From NCBI RefSeq assembly GCF_022836935.1, contig NZ_CP083239.1:4230001-4294000 (forward strand): a stretch of DNA of 64,000 bases, read 5' to 3'. The stretch is from Ancylobacter polymorphus. Lineage in GTDB: Bacteria; Pseudomonadota; Alphaproteobacteria; Rhizobiales; Xanthobacteraceae. The notes under the pieces are model-generated. The model saw only the letters and a list, made by a program, of their open reading frames with translations. It did not search any database and had not been told where the DNA came from. The translations under genes and the position numbers were made by a program. The number at the start of each line of letters is the position of its first letter. Within the stretch, counting starts at the first letter, position 1. Below are positions 17,550-27,189 of this stretch, one piece after another.

Positions 17550-18089
17550 TCAGTACTCGACGACGCCGTCGAGCGCGTAGTGCTTGACGGTCTTGCGGTT
17601 GGCGATCAGTTCGTCGACCGTCGGCTTGCCGGTCATGGCGCGTTCCAGCGCCAGCTTCATCGCCTCGTAATTGGTGCGGTAGAGATCCGCCTTGTCGAGG
17701 TTCGGGTCCTCGGCGCAGCGCGGGTCGAGCCACACCATCACGATCATGCACAGCTCGTCCGCCTGGTCCTTGGGCAGGATGCCTTCGGCCAGCGCGTCGA
17801 CGATGGCGTCGCCAATGGCGCCCTGCACCACGCCGCCGAGCAGGTCGACATATTCCAGCGTGTGGATGGTGGCCTTGGTGGTCATCATCGTCGCCGGGCG
17901 CACCTGCTGGTTCAGGTCGCGCACCACGAACATGCGGGTGTGCCCCTGCACCTGCCCCATCATCGAGGCGAAGGCCTGCCCGGCAGGACCGCGCACCGAG
18001 CCGATCAGAACCTCGGGCATCGCGTCGGTGAACTGACCGTCGGCCGCGAGTACGGTCGCCTCGCCGGTGCGGAACCAGATGTCGCTCAT
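17550..18089 (-). CDS. Fae-like protein (formaldehyde-activating enzyme homologue)
   Basis: A 179-residue homologue of Fae, which condenses formaldehyde with tetrahydromethanopterin. Shared blocks include EVLIGSVRGPAGQAFASMM, RDLNQQVRPATMMTTKATI, EGILPKDQADELCMIV and YEAMKLALERAMTGKPTVDEL. Canonical Fae carries a catalytic His (His17) in an EVAHIDLVIG-type segment; by my alignment the matching position here is Met24 (TDAMPEVLIG), and the C-terminus is longer. It may therefore be a paralogue with a different job rather than the main Fae. ATG 18,089 gives the usual short N-terminus. Its closeness to methanofuran-type genes across pepN supports a methylotrophy cluster. Confidence 0.82.
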   Translation of the reverse strand: MSDIWFRTGEATVLAADGQFTDAMPEVLIGSVRGPAGQAFASMMGQVQGHTRMFVVRDLNQQVRPATMMTTKATIHTLEYVDLLGGVVQGAIGDAIVDALAEGILPKDQADELCMIVMVWLDPRCAEDPNLDKADLYRTNYEAMKLALERAMTGKPTVDELIANRKTVKHYALDGVVEY

Positions 18090-18247
18090 GTGAACCTCTT
18101 TATTTCTGCCGCCACCCGCCAACCGGGCAAAAGCGCATAGCATCAGGCCCCGCGCGCCGTCCATGCGGCGTGGTTGTCGGCAGGCGTCACCCTCCTTGTC
18201 CTGCAGCGCCACACACCCCGGCACCCTTGGCACCGCCGGAGGTTGCT

Positions 18248-18316
18248 GAATCGTTAACTTGACTCTCCGGGACTCTGGACAGGGAGGGGTCGGTTCGATT
18301 CAAATCGGAGTGATTC
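18248..18316. promoter_or_regulatory. Cluster of five GANTC (CcrM) sites upstream of the sensor kinase
   Basis: GANTC occurs at 18,248, 18,261, 18,271, 18,297 and 18,312, five sites in 69 bp, where well under one is expected in GC-rich DNA. GANTC is the target of the cell-cycle methylase CcrM in alphaproteobacteria. A TTAAC lies among them (18,254) and a TTGACT at 18,259. The cluster is 68-136 bp upstream of the kinase ATG, so methylation-dependent transcription of that gene is plausible. Confidence 0.6.
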
Positions 18317-18383
18317 GGAGAGATGCGGCACATCGCTCCTGTCGTGATGGGAACGGGTTTTGGGACTTCGGGGGAGGCCGGCG

Positions 18384-20699
18384 ATGGCGCGCGCCAACGC
18401 TGCAGGCGCGTCCGTGCGCGTACAAGCCATGCGAGGGCTTGCACGCAGCGTGGCGCGACCTGCTTATCAGCGATTGGTCGACGCCGAGCCTTTCATGCGC
18501 AAGGCGGTCCCGGCGTTGATCGTGGCGTTCATCGCCTCGGTCGCCATTGCTGCGATCGTGCAGATTCACGCCTACCGCGCCGACGCGATCGCCAATGCCA
18601 AGGATGAGCTGGCGCTGTTCGCCGCCGCCATTTCCAGCGAGGCCAGCCGCCAGCCTCCCGGCGCCACGACCCCCGACACGCTGCTGAAAAACAGCCTGCC
18701 GCCGCGCGCCGCCGAGGATGGCCGCCGCTACGGCCTGATCGACGGCAACGGCAAGATCCTCGCCACCCATGACGAGACCGCCACCGCCGCCGACCAGATC
18801 ACCCAGCTGCTCGCCAACACCCAGGCGCTGACCATCTTCGCCGAGAATGCCGGCGTGCTCGATGTGGTGATGCCCGACGGCAGCGCCGCGCTCGCCACGG
18901 TGCGCAACCTGCCGGGCGGGGCACTCCAGCTCGTGGTGGTGCAGCCGCTCGACGGCGCGCTGTCCACCTGGCGTTCCGACACCGTCCTCACCGTCACCCT
19001 GCTCTCCACAACAGGCGCGGTGCTGCTGATCCTCGGCTTCGCCTTCCACTGGCAGGCGACCCGGGCCCGCGAGGCCGACGGCATCTATGAAACGGTGCGT
19101 GCGCGCATCGACACCGCCCTCTCGCGCGGCCGCTGCGGCCTGTGGGACTGGGATATGGGCCGGGGCCGCATGTTCTGGTCGGAATCGATGTTCGAGATGC
19201 TCGGCCACGAGCCGCGCGAGGACCTGATCTCCTTCGGCGAGGTCACCAGCCTCGTGCATCCCGACGACACCAATCTCTACGACATCGCCCACGAGATCGC
19301 CGACAAGCCCGGCCGCACCATCGACCGGGTGTTCCGCATGAAGCATGCCGACGGCCATTGGGTGTGGCTGCGCGCCCGTGCTGAAGTCGTTCCGCAGCAT
19401 AATGGCGAGCCGCCCCATCTCGTCGGCATCGCCGTGGACGTGACCGAGGAGCGCCGCCTCGCCGAGCGCACCGCCACCGCCGACATGCGCCTGCGCGACG
19501 CCATCGAGAGCATTTCCGAATCCTTCGTGCTGTGGGACGCGGCGAACCGGCTGGTGCTGTGCAATTCGCGCTTCCAGTCGCTTTACGGCATTGGCGACGC
19601 GCATGTGACGCAGGGCACCGAGTTCGAGACCATCGCCTCGCTCGCCCGCCAGCCCGTGGTACGCATTCCGCTGCGCACCGAAGACCGGCCGGAGGAAGGC
19701 GCCCGCGCCTTCGAGGCGCAGCTGGAAGGCGGACGCTGGCTCAAGGTCGCCGAGCGGCGCACCAAGGATGGCGGCTACGTCTCCGTCGGCACCGACATCA
19801 CCGCCCTCAAGCGCCATGAAGAGCGCCTGATGGAAAGCGAGAAGCGGCTGATGGCGCTGGTCGCGGATCTGCGCAAATCGCAGCAGACGCTGGAACTCCA
19901 GGCGCTCCAGCTCGCCGAGCTGGCGCAGAACTATGCCGACGAGAAGACCAAGGCCGAGGACGCCAACCGCGCCAAGTCGGAATTCCTCGCCAATATGAGC
20001 CATGAGCTGCGCACGCCGCTCAACGCCATCATCGGCTTCTCCGAGCTGATGGAAAGCGGCTTGTTCGGCCCGCTCGGCAATGACAAGTACAACGAATATT
20101 GCCGCGACATCCGCGATTCCGGCCGCTACCTGCTCGACGTGATCAACGACATTCTCGACATGTCGCGCATCGAGGCCGGGCGCGTGCAGCTCAACCTGCA
20201 ATCCGTGCAGCTCGACGAGGTGGTCACCGACGCCATCCGCGTCATGTCGGTGCGGGCGGGCGAGAAGCAGCTCACCATTGTCGATGAGTCCGATACGGCT
20301 GTGACGGTGGAGGCCGACAAGCGGGCGCTGAAGCAGATCACGCTCAACCTGCTCTCCAACGCCATCAAGTTCACCCCCGAGCAGGGCCGCATCAGCCTGC
20401 GCACGCGGCGCTCCAAGCATGCGGCGCTGCTGGTCATCGAGGACAGCGGCATCGGCATCGCCAAGAGCGCGCTGGCCAAGATCGGCCGCCCCTTCGAGCA
20501 GGTGGAAAGCCAGTTCACCAAAACGCACAAGGGCTCGGGCCTCGGCCTCGCCATCGCCAAGTCGCTGGTGGAACTGCATGGCGGCTCGATGCGCATCCGC
20601 TCCTCCGAGGGCGTCGGCACCACGGTGGTGATCCGCCTGCCCTTGAATGGCCGCCCGGCGCTGCAATACCGTACCGGCCGCCCTTCCGTCGCCGAGTAG
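18384..20699 (+). CDS. PAS-domain sensor histidine kinase, PleC/PdhS-like
   Basis: A 771-residue membrane kinase. Two N-terminal membrane spans (about residues 45-62 and 200-222) bracket a periplasmic region. Two PAS-like domains follow: the first contains GLWDWDMGRGRMFWSESMFEMLG, the second begins IESISESFVLWD. Then come a coiled segment and HisKA with FLANMSHELRTPLNAIIGFSE (phospho-His). The ATPase domain has N box NLLSNAIKF and G box GSGLGLAIAKSLVELHGG. The FGPLG-x-KYNEYCRDIRDSG stretch after the H box is typical of PleC/DivJ/PdhS cell-cycle kinases. ATG 18,384 is preferred over TTG 18,360 because GGGGGAG lies 8 bp upstream. Confidence 0.85.
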   Translation: MARANAAGASVRVQAMRGLARSVARPAYQRLVDAEPFMRKAVPALIVAFIASVAIAAIVQIHAYRADAIANAKDELALFAAAISSEASRQPPGATTPDTLLKNSLPPRAAEDGRRYGLIDGNGKILATHDETATAADQITQLLANTQALTIFAENAGVLDVVMPDGSAALATVRNLPGGALQLVVVQPLDGALSTWRSDTVLTVTLLSTTGAVLLILGFAFHWQATRAREADGIYETVRARIDTALSRGRCGLWDWDMGRGRMFWSESMFEMLGHEPREDLISFGEVTSLVHPDDTNLYDIAHEIADKPGRTIDRVFRMKHADGHWVWLRARAEVVPQHNGEPPHLVGIAVDVTEERRLAERTATADMRLRDAIESISESFVLWDAANRLVLCNSRFQSLYGIGDAHVTQGTEFETIASLARQPVVRIPLRTEDRPEEGARAFEAQLEGGRWLKVAERRTKDGGYVSVGTDITALKRHEERLMESEKRLMALVADLRKSQQTLELQALQLAELAQNYADEKTKAEDANRAKSEFLANMSHELRTPLNAIIGFSELMESGLFGPLGNDKYNEYCRDIRDSGRYLLDVINDILDMSRIEAGRVQLNLQSVQLDEVVTDAIRVMSVRAGEKQLTIVDESDTAVTVEADKRALKQITLNLLSNAIKFTPEQGRISLRTRRSKHAALLVIEDSGIGIAKSALAKIGRPFEQVESQFTKTHKGSGLGLAIAKSLVELHGGSMRIRSSEGVGTTVVIRLPLNGRPALQYRTGRPSVAE

Positions 20700-20705
20700 C
20701 CTTGC

Positions 20706-21821
20706 ATGCACAGTCCTGAGGAACATGTCGTCGACTGCGTCGTCGCCGGCGCCGGCGTGGTCGGCCTCGCCATCGCCCGCGCGCTTGCCCTGAAGGGTCA
20801 TGAGGTCCTGGTGCTGGAGGCGACCGGTCTCGTCGGCTCCGACACCTCCGCGCGCAACAGCGAGGTGATCCATGCCGGCATCTACTACGCGCCCGGCACG
20901 CTCAAGGCCCGGCTCTGCGTCGAGGGGCGCGCGGCGCTCTACGCCTATTGCGAGGCGCGCGGCCTGCCGCACCGGCGCGCCGGCAAGCTCATCGTCGCCA
21001 GCAGCGCGGCGGAACTCGACAAGCTCGCCGCCATCGACGCTCATGCCCGCGCCTGCGGCGTTACGGATCTCCAGCCGCTGACGGGTTCCGAGGCGCGGGC
21101 GCTGGAACCGGCACTGAGGGCGGAGGCGGCCCTGCTCTCGCCCTCCACCGGCATCATCGACAGCCATGCGCTGATGCTGGCCTTGCGCGGCGACCTCGAA
21201 GACGCCGGCGGCATGATCGCCTTCAACGCGCCGATCCTCGCCGGCGAAATTACGGCGCAGGGGATAAGCCTCGATGTTGGCGGCGACGAGCCGATGCGCC
21301 TCTCCTGTGCCCGCTTCATCAATGCCGCCGGCCATGGCGCGGTGCCGCTCGCCCGCGCGCTCGCCGGCCTTCCCGTCGAAGCGATCCCGCCGGCCTATTT
21401 CTGCAAGGGCTCCTATTTCACTCTTTCCGGCCGCGCGCCGTTCACCCGGCTGATCTATCCCGTGCCGGAGCAGGCCGGGCTCGGCGTGCATCTCACCCTC
21501 GATCTCGGCGGGCAGGCGCGTTTCGGCCCGGACACCGAATGGATCGACGCGCCGGACTACACGGTCGATCCCGCGCGCGGCGCGGGGTTCTATGCCGCCA
21601 TCCGCCGCTACTGGCCGGCGCTGCCGGACGGGGCCCTGAACCCCGGCTATGCCGGCATCCGCCCGAAGATCGTGCCCGCCGGCGCCCCGGCGGCGGATTT
21701 CCGCATCGACGGGCCGGAGGCGCACGGCGTTGCTGGGCTGGTGCAACTGTTCGGCATCGAATCCCCCGGCCTCACCGCCAGCCTCGCCATCGCCGATCTG
21801 GTGGCGGAAAAGCTAGGTTAG
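20706..21821 (+). CDS. FAD-dependent oxidoreductase, L-2-hydroxyglutarate oxidase-like
   Basis: A 371-residue member of the DAO family. The FAD-binding fingerprint is [18 protein letters not shown] near residue 11. [24 protein letters not shown] is typical of L-2-hydroxyglutarate oxidases/dehydrogenases (LhgO/L2HGDH). The C-terminal [10 protein letters not shown] and [20 protein letters not shown] complete the fold. It starts 6 bp after the kinase stop and ends in a 4 bp convergent overlap with glnE. The substrate is inferred from family only. Confidence 0.8.
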   Translation: MHSPEEHVVDCVVAGAGVVGLAIARALALKGHEVLVLEATGLVGSDTSARNSEVIHAGIYYAPGTLKARLCVEGRAALYAYCEARGLPHRRAGKLIVASSAAELDKLAAIDAHARACGVTDLQPLTGSEARALEPALRAEAALLSPSTGIIDSHALMLALRGDLEDAGGMIAFNAPILAGEITAQGISLDVGGDEPMRLSCARFINAAGHGAVPLARALAGLPVEAIPPAYFCKGSYFTLSGRAPFTRLIYPVPEQAGLGVHLTLDLGGQARFGPDTEWIDAPDYTVDPARGAGFYAAIRRYWPALPDGALNPGYAGIRPKIVPAGAPAADFRIDGPEAHGVAGLVQLFGIESPGLTASLAIADLVAEKLG

Positions 21822-24799
21822 GCCCGCTTGCGCCGCCTTTTGGGCTCGGCGCGCAGCAGCCGTTCGAAGGTGGCGCGCACGGCCCGCTGGGTCTCGAACA
21901 GATGCGCTTCCAGCGTGGAAAAGTCCGGCATCGCCCCGGCCCGCGCCAGCAGGCGGCGCAGTGCCGGGCTCGCTTCCGCAGGCTTGAACGGCTCGGTGAT
22001 GGCGAGCCGCAGCACCTGCGTCAGATCGTGCAGCAGCCGGCAGGCATCGGCCAGCACCTGCCCGTCCTGCACGTCGATGAGACCGACCCGCTGCGCGGTC
22101 TCGATCACCCGCAGCGTCGAGGTGTCGATGATGCGCGGCTCATGCGCGGCATGGGCGAGCACGAGATACTGGGCGATGAACTCGATATCGACCAGCCCGC
22201 CGCGCGCATATTTGAGGTCCCAGGGCTCGTCCTCGCCCTTCTCGTCGGCGATGGCGCCGCGCATGTCGAGGATATCGGCGGCGAGCCGGGCCGGGTCGCG
22301 CTCGCGCGCCAGCACATCGCCGATCGCCGCCTCCACCCGGGCACGGAAGGCGGGCGAGGCCGCCACCACGCGGGCGCGGGTCAGCGCCATATGCTCCCAG
22401 GTCCAGGCCTCCTCGGCCTGATAAAGCTCGAAACGCGTCAGGCTGGTCGCCACCGGGCCGGAACGGCCGGACGGGCGCAGCCGCAGATCGACCTCATAGA
22501 GTTGGCCGGCATTGGTCGGGGTGGTCAGCGCGTTGACGATGCGTTGGGTGAGACGGGCGAAGTACTGACCGCCATAGAGCGGGCGCGGCCCGTCACTGTC
22601 GGGGTGCTCCTCATCGAAATCATAGAGCACGATGAGGTCGAGGTCGGAACCCGCGGTCATCTCGCGCCCGCCGAGCTTGCCCATGGCGAGCACCGCCACC
22701 TCCGCCTGCGGCAACGTGCCATGCGCGGCGCGGAAGCGGGCGATCACGTCCTCTTCCAGCGAACGGATCAGCACATCGGCGAGGCGGGCGAAGGCCTCCC
22801 CGGCGCGGGCGGCGGGCAGCGTGCCGGAGAGGATGCGCACGCTGATCAGCACATGGTGCTCCTGCCGGAAGCGGCGGGCACGGTCGAGCCGGTCCTCCTC
22901 GTTCTCGGCCTGGGCGAGATCGGCGGCGAGCCGGGCGGCGAGTTCCGGCTCGTCCGGCAGCGCGCCGAAAAAGGCCGGGTCGAGCAGCGCGTCGAGCAGC
23001 GAGGGCCGGTGCGCCAGCATCTCGCCGAGGCGCGGCGCGGTGCCGAGAATGGTGGCGAGCAGGCGCACGAGATCGGGATTGTGGCGCAGCGCCGCCAGCA
23101 GCCGCTGCGCGGTCGGCATTTCGCGGAAGAAGCGGTCGGCGGCGTTCAGCCCGGCATCGGGGGCGCCGCCGCGCGCCAGCGCGTCGACCAGCAGCGGCAC
23201 GATGGCTTCCAGTTCCTCGCGCACGCCCTCCACCCGCAGGGCACGGGGCTCGCCCGCCAGCCAGCCGCGCACCGTGGCGCTGGCGGCCTTGGGGTCGGCA
23301 TAGCCGAGCCGGTGCAGCGTCGCCAGCGTCTCGCGGTCGTCGGCGCCTTCCGGGAAGTCGAGCCGCCCCTCTACCGCCGCGCGCGGCGGGGCATCCTCGA
23401 ACAGCTTGGAATAATGGTGCTGCACGCGGGTGAGGCGCTGGGTCAGCGCCTGGGCGAAGCCCTCGCGGTCGGCATAGCCCATGAAGCGGGCGAAGCCGGC
23501 CAGCGCCTCCTCGTTCTCCGGCAGGCTGTGGGTCTGCGCATCGCCCACCATCTGCAGCCGGTGCTCCACCCGGCGCAGGAAGTGATAGGCCTCGTCCAGC
23601 TCTTCGCGCGCGCCCTCGCCGATCCAGCCGGTCTGCGCCAGCACGGCGAGCGCTTCCAGCGTGCGGGGGGTGCGCAGGCGCGGGTCGCGGCCGCCGGCAA
23701 TGAGTTGCTGGGTCTGCGCGAAGAACTCGATCTCGCGAATGCCTCCGCGCCCCAGCTTGACGTTGTGGCCCTCGACCGCGATTGCCTCATGGCCGCGAAA
23801 GGCGTGAATGTCCTGCTTCATCGCGTGGACATCGGAAATCGCCGCATAGTCCAGCGCCCGGCGCCAGACGAAGGGCGCAAGCTGGCGCAGGAACTCGTGG
23901 CCAAGCGCGATATCCCCGGCGATGGGCCGCGCCTTGATATAGGCCGCACGCTCCCAGGTGGCGCCTTCGCGCTCGTAATAGTCAAGCGCGGCGTCCAGCG
24001 ACAAAGCGGCGGGGGTCGAGGCGGGGTCAGGGCGCAGGCGCAGGTCGACGCGGGCGACGTAACCCTCGCTGGTCCGTTCCTGGATCAGCCGCACCAGCCG
24101 CTGGGTCATCCGCACGAAGAACGGCCCGGCTTCCACATCTTTCGCCAGCGGCGCGACTTCGGGATCGTAGAGCACGATCAGGTCGACATCGCTGGAATAG
24201 TTCAGCTCGCGGGCGCCATGCTTGCCCATGGCGAGCACGGTGTAGCCGAGGCCCTCGACCCCGGTCTTGCGCAGCTTGCGGCTCCCGACCCCTTCGCGCA
24301 CCAGATACGCCACCGCCATGGCGATGGCGGCATCGGCGGTCGCGGTCAGTTCGGCGGTGACGGTGGTGAGGTCGAACACCCCGCCAATATCCGCCAGCGC
24401 GACGGTAAGCGCGGTCAGCGCCCGCAGCCGCCGCAGCGCCCCCATTACCTCCGCCTCGTCGGAGGAGGCCTCCACCGCCGCCTGCGTGGCGGCGCGGGCC
24501 TGCGCCAGCGCGGCGACCGGCTCCGCCTCCAGCAAGGCGAGCAGCCGGGCGGTATCGACGCGGATGAGATCGGTCAGGAAGGGCGAACGCTCCACCACCG
24601 CCGCCAGAACGGCACGGGCCTCGTCATGGGCGGCGAGAAGAGCGTCGAGCCGGGCAAGGACAGGCTTGGGCGCTTCAGTGATCGCATCGACAAGCGCTGG
24701 TGGCATCCCCTTCGGAACAGGAAAGCCCTCCGCACGCCGCAGCCCCGCTATGAGGCTCCCGGCCGGGGCCGTCTGCGTTCCGCTCTGTCCTGCCGCCAT
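21818..24799 (-). CDS. glnE: Bifunctional glutamine synthetase adenylyltransferase/adenylyl-removing enzyme
   Basis: A 993-residue GlnE of normal length. Both nucleotidyltransferase domains are seen: the N-terminal adenylyl-removing domain with [20 protein letters not shown] and the C-terminal adenylylating domain with [22 protein letters not shown]. It switches glutamine synthetase activity in response to PII. It sits directly behind a two-component operon, which in turn follows degP and the ccm genes, a conserved order in Rhizobiales. Confidence 0.95.
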   Translation of the reverse strand: MAAGQSGTQTAPAGSLIAGLRRAEGFPVPKGMPPALVDAITEAPKPVLARLDALLAAHDEARAVLAAVVERSPFLTDLIRVDTARLLALLEAEPVAALAQARAATQAAVEASSDEAEVMGALRRLRALTALTVALADIGGVFDLTTVTAELTATADAAIAMAVAYLVREGVGSRKLRKTGVEGLGYTVLAMGKHGARELNYSSDVDLIVLYDPEVAPLAKDVEAGPFFVRMTQRLVRLIQERTSEGYVARVDLRLRPDPASTPAALSLDAALDYYEREGATWERAAYIKARPIAGDIALGHEFLRQLAPFVWRRALDYAAISDVHAMKQDIHAFRGHEAIAVEGHNVKLGRGGIREIEFFAQTQQLIAGGRDPRLRTPRTLEALAVLAQTGWIGEGAREELDEAYHFLRRVEHRLQMVGDAQTHSLPENEEALAGFARFMGYADREGFAQALTQRLTRVQHHYSKLFEDAPPRAAVEGRLDFPEGADDRETLATLHRLGYADPKAASATVRGWLAGEPRALRVEGVREELEAIVPLLVDALARGGAPDAGLNAADRFFREMPTAQRLLAALRHNPDLVRLLATILGTAPRLGEMLAHRPSLLDALLDPAFFGALPDEPELAARLAADLAQAENEEDRLDRARRFRQEHHVLISVRILSGTLPAARAGEAFARLADVLIRSLEEDVIARFRAAHGTLPQAEVAVLAMGKLGGREMTAGSDLDLIVLYDFDEEHPDSDGPRPLYGGQYFARLTQRIVNALTTPTNAGQLYEVDLRLRPSGRSGPVATSLTRFELYQAEEAWTWEHMALTRARVVAASPAFRARVEAAIGDVLARERDPARLAADILDMRGAIADEKGEDEPWDLKYARGGLVDIEFIAQYLVLAHAAHEPRIIDTSTLRVIETAQRVGLIDVQDGQVLADACRLLHDLTQVLRLAITEPFKPAEASPALRRLLARAGAMPDFSTLEAHLFETQRAVRATFERLLRAEPKRRRKRA

Positions 24800-24847
24800 G
24801 CCGTCTTCGCCCCCTTTGCCTGTGTGCCCGTCCGCTCCCGGGCCGTC

Positions 24848-26257
24848 CTACGCCGCCTCCGCCTCATCGCTGAGATCGAGCGGCAGGTCGATAACGACCC
24901 GCAGCCCCGGATCGTTGCCCTCCAGCGACAGTGTGCCGCCGTGCAGCCGTACCACCGCTGCCACCAGAGACAAGCCCAGACCGAAGCCGGGCCGCGTCCG
25001 GCTCGCTTCCAGCCGCACGAAACGCTCCAGCACGCGCGGGCGATCCGCCTCCGCAATGCCCGGCCCGCGATCGGCAACCACGAGGCGCAGACGGTCGCCG
25101 ACGCGGCTGGCGCTGAGGTCGAGCTCGCGGCGCTCCCCCGGCGTTTCCGGCGCGCTGTATTTGATGGCGTTGTCGAGAAGGTTGGCGAGCGCCTGGCCGA
25201 ACAGTTCGCGCACGCCATGCATCGGCAGCGGTCCGGCGATGTCGACCTTCAGCTCCAGCCCGCTCTCATCCGCCACCGGCTCGTACAGCTCGGCCACTCC
25301 CGCCGCCGTCTCGGCGAGGTCGAAGCGCAGCATCTTGGCGCTCGCCTGCCCCGCCTCGGCGCGGGCGATCATCAGCAGCGCATCGAAGGTGCGGATCAGC
25401 CCGTCCGATTCCTCGATGGTGCGCTCGGTGGCGAGGCGCCATTCGTCGTCGGAGGCGGCGGTGCGCAGCGCGTCTTCGGCGCGATTGCGCAGCCGGGTCA
25501 GCGGCGTCTTGAGGTCATGGGCGATGTTGTCCGACACCTGCTTCAGCCCGGCCATCAGCGCCTCGATGCGGTCGAGCATGGCGTTGAGGCTCAGCGCCAG
25601 GCGGTCGAACTCGTCGCCCGTGCCGGAAACGGCGAGCCGCCCCGAGAGATCGCCGGCCATGATGCCGTCGGAGATCGCCGTCATCTGGTCGATGCGCTTG
25701 AGCACGCGCCGTGTGATGAAAAGCCCGCCCGCCATGCCGAGCACGACCAGCAGCGCCAGTCCCCACACGGCGGGGCCGATGATGATCTGGCGCAGTTCCT
25801 CGCGCTCGACCACGTCGCGGCCGATCAGCAGCCGGTACTCGCCGGGCAGGAAAATGACATGCACCAGCGCCCGGCTCGGCGGGGCGGCGGAATCATCGGT
25901 GCGGACATAATCGATTTCCCGCCAGCCCTGCTTGTCCAGGAAACTGAGCGGCAGATTCATCATGTTGCCGGCGAGCGGGTCGCCGTTGAAGCTGGTCACC
26001 AGCAGCAGCCCGGCATCGGGCGCGCCGGCGCGGCGATTGACGAGATTCACCAGCCGGTTGATGCCGCCGCGCTCGAACTGCGCCTGCATGAAGCGGGTGT
26101 CGTTCTCGATCGCCTCCACCGCCTGGCGGGTAACGAGGCGCTGGGTGTGCCAGCCGAGATAGGCGATCACCGATCCGGCGAACAGCGCGAAGATGAAGAG
26201 ATAGGCCGCGAGCAGCTTGAACGCGGTGGTGCGGATGAGCTTACCGAGCGCCGTCAC
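24848..26257 (-). CDS. Two-component sensor histidine kinase (HAMP/HisKA)
   Basis: A 469-residue inner-membrane kinase. An N-terminal span (LLAAYLFIFALFAGSVIAYL), a periplasmic sensor region of ~130 residues and a second span (GPAVWGLALLVVLGMAGGLFI) precede HAMP. The phospho-His is in NIAHDLKTPLTRLRNRAED, the N box in NLLDNAIKYSAP, and the ATP lid in GFGLGLSLVAAVVRLHGG. It overlaps the response-regulator gene by 17 bp. The context degP-regulator-kinase-glnE recalls the FeuPQ-type envelope-responsive pair of rhizobia (inference). Confidence 0.88.
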   Translation of the reverse strand: MTALGKLIRTTAFKLLAAYLFIFALFAGSVIAYLGWHTQRLVTRQAVEAIENDTRFMQAQFERGGINRLVNLVNRRAGAPDAGLLLVTSFNGDPLAGNMMNLPLSFLDKQGWREIDYVRTDDSAAPPSRALVHVIFLPGEYRLLIGRDVVEREELRQIIIGPAVWGLALLVVLGMAGGLFITRRVLKRIDQMTAISDGIMAGDLSGRLAVSGTGDEFDRLALSLNAMLDRIEALMAGLKQVSDNIAHDLKTPLTRLRNRAEDALRTAASDDEWRLATERTIEESDGLIRTFDALLMIARAEAGQASAKMLRFDLAETAAGVAELYEPVADESGLELKVDIAGPLPMHGVRELFGQALANLLDNAIKYSAPETPGERRELDLSASRVGDRLRLVVADRGPGIAEADRPRVLERFVRLEASRTRPGFGLGLSLVAAVVRLHGGTLSLEGNDPGLRVVIDLPLDLSDEAEAA

Positions 26258-26921
26258 GAATAATGTACCCCGCGCCGCGAACCGTGTGGAGCAGCGGCGG
26301 ATCGAACCCCTTGTCGATCTTCGCGCGCAGCCGCGAGACGTGAACGTCGATCACGTTGGTCTGCGGGTCGAAATGATAGTCCCACACGTTTTCCAGCAGC
26401 ATGGTGCGGGTCACCACCTGCCCGGCGTGGCGCATGAGATATTCCAGCAGGCGGAATTCACGCGGCTGCAGCACGATCTCCTGGCCGGAGCGTGTGCAGC
26501 GATGCGCCAGCCGATCGAGTTCGAGATCGGCGACGCGGTACACGGTGTCGGCGGCCTGCGGCCCGCCGCGCCGGGCCAGCGCCTCGACGCGGGCCAGCAG
26601 TTCGGTGAAGGCGTAGGGCTTGGGCAGATAGTCGTCGCCGCCGGCGCGCAGGCCGGTCACACGGTCATCCACCTGACCGAGGGCGGAAAGGATGAGCGCC
26701 GGCGTCTTGTCGCCGCGCCCGCGCAGATCGGCGATCACCGAGAGCCCGTCGCGCCGGGGCAGCATGCGGTCGACGATGAGCACGTCATAGCCACCGTCGC
26801 GGGCGAGAATGAGCCCCTCTTCACCGTCGGCGGCGAGGTCCACGACATGGCCGGCCTCGCGGAATGCCTTGCGCAGGTAGTCGGCGGCGTCGCGGTCGTC
26901 CTCGACGATAAGCAGGCGCAT
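26241..26921 (-). CDS. OmpR-family response regulator
   Basis: A 226-residue regulator. The receiver domain begins MRLLIVEDDRDAADYL, with the phospho-accepting Asp in DVLIVDRMLPRRDG and the conserved Lys in DDYLPKPYAF. The winged-helix DNA-binding domain ends with NVIDVHVSRLRAKIDKGFDPPLLHTVRGAGYII. ATG 26,921 is chosen because it gives the standard receiver start; the frame is open upstream (e.g. ATG near 27,040) but would add a non-homologous extension. It precedes and overlaps its kinase gene, so the two form an operon. Confidence 0.9.
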   Translation of the reverse strand: MRLLIVEDDRDAADYLRKAFREAGHVVDLAADGEEGLILARDGGYDVLIVDRMLPRRDGLSVIADLRGRGDKTPALILSALGQVDDRVTGLRAGGDDYLPKPYAFTELLARVEALARRGGPQAADTVYRVADLELDRLAHRCTRSGQEIVLQPREFRLLEYLMRHAGQVVTRTMLLENVWDYHFDPQTNVIDVHVSRLRAKIDKGFDPPLLHTVRGAGYIIRDGAR

Positions 26922-27189
26922 GGGGGACTCGTCGGCGTTCTTGCGGGCGGCTCTCCGGAACTCCGCGAGCTCGATGAACGGGCCCTCTCGGCCCCGCGCG
27001 GAATCGGAGGCAACGGTACGATTCGAATTCATCTCCATGTACGTCATTTCGCGCCTCGCGCCTATCGTGGCATCCCGCCGGGGGGCCCCTGAAAAAGATG
27101 ACGCGGGGAATCCTCCCGGACTCCCCGCGCCACCGAACCGGCCGCAGCCCAAGGGGCGACGGAACGAGCCGCAACCGGAACCTTTAGGC

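Noticed and set aside
18290..18305. A tRNA T-arm-like GGTTCGATTC.
   Set aside because: No acceptor stem, anticodon arm or D-arm can be built around it; it is part of the GANTC cluster.
18300..21746. A 1,148-codon open frame on the minus strand.
   Set aside because: It is antisense to the PAS kinase and FAD oxidoreductase genes, both with clear motifs; it is a shadow frame.
20948..26263. A 1,771-codon open frame on the plus strand.
   Set aside because: It runs antisense to glnE and a kinase gene and out of frame through the FAD oxidoreductase. The composition is the Arg/Gly/Ala-rich pattern of GC-rich shadow frames and no domain is visible.
26922..27152. An N-terminal extension of the OmpR-type regulator.
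   Set aside because: The receiver domain begins exactly at ATG 26,921; the upstream residues resemble no domain and the gap is ordinary intergenic DNA.
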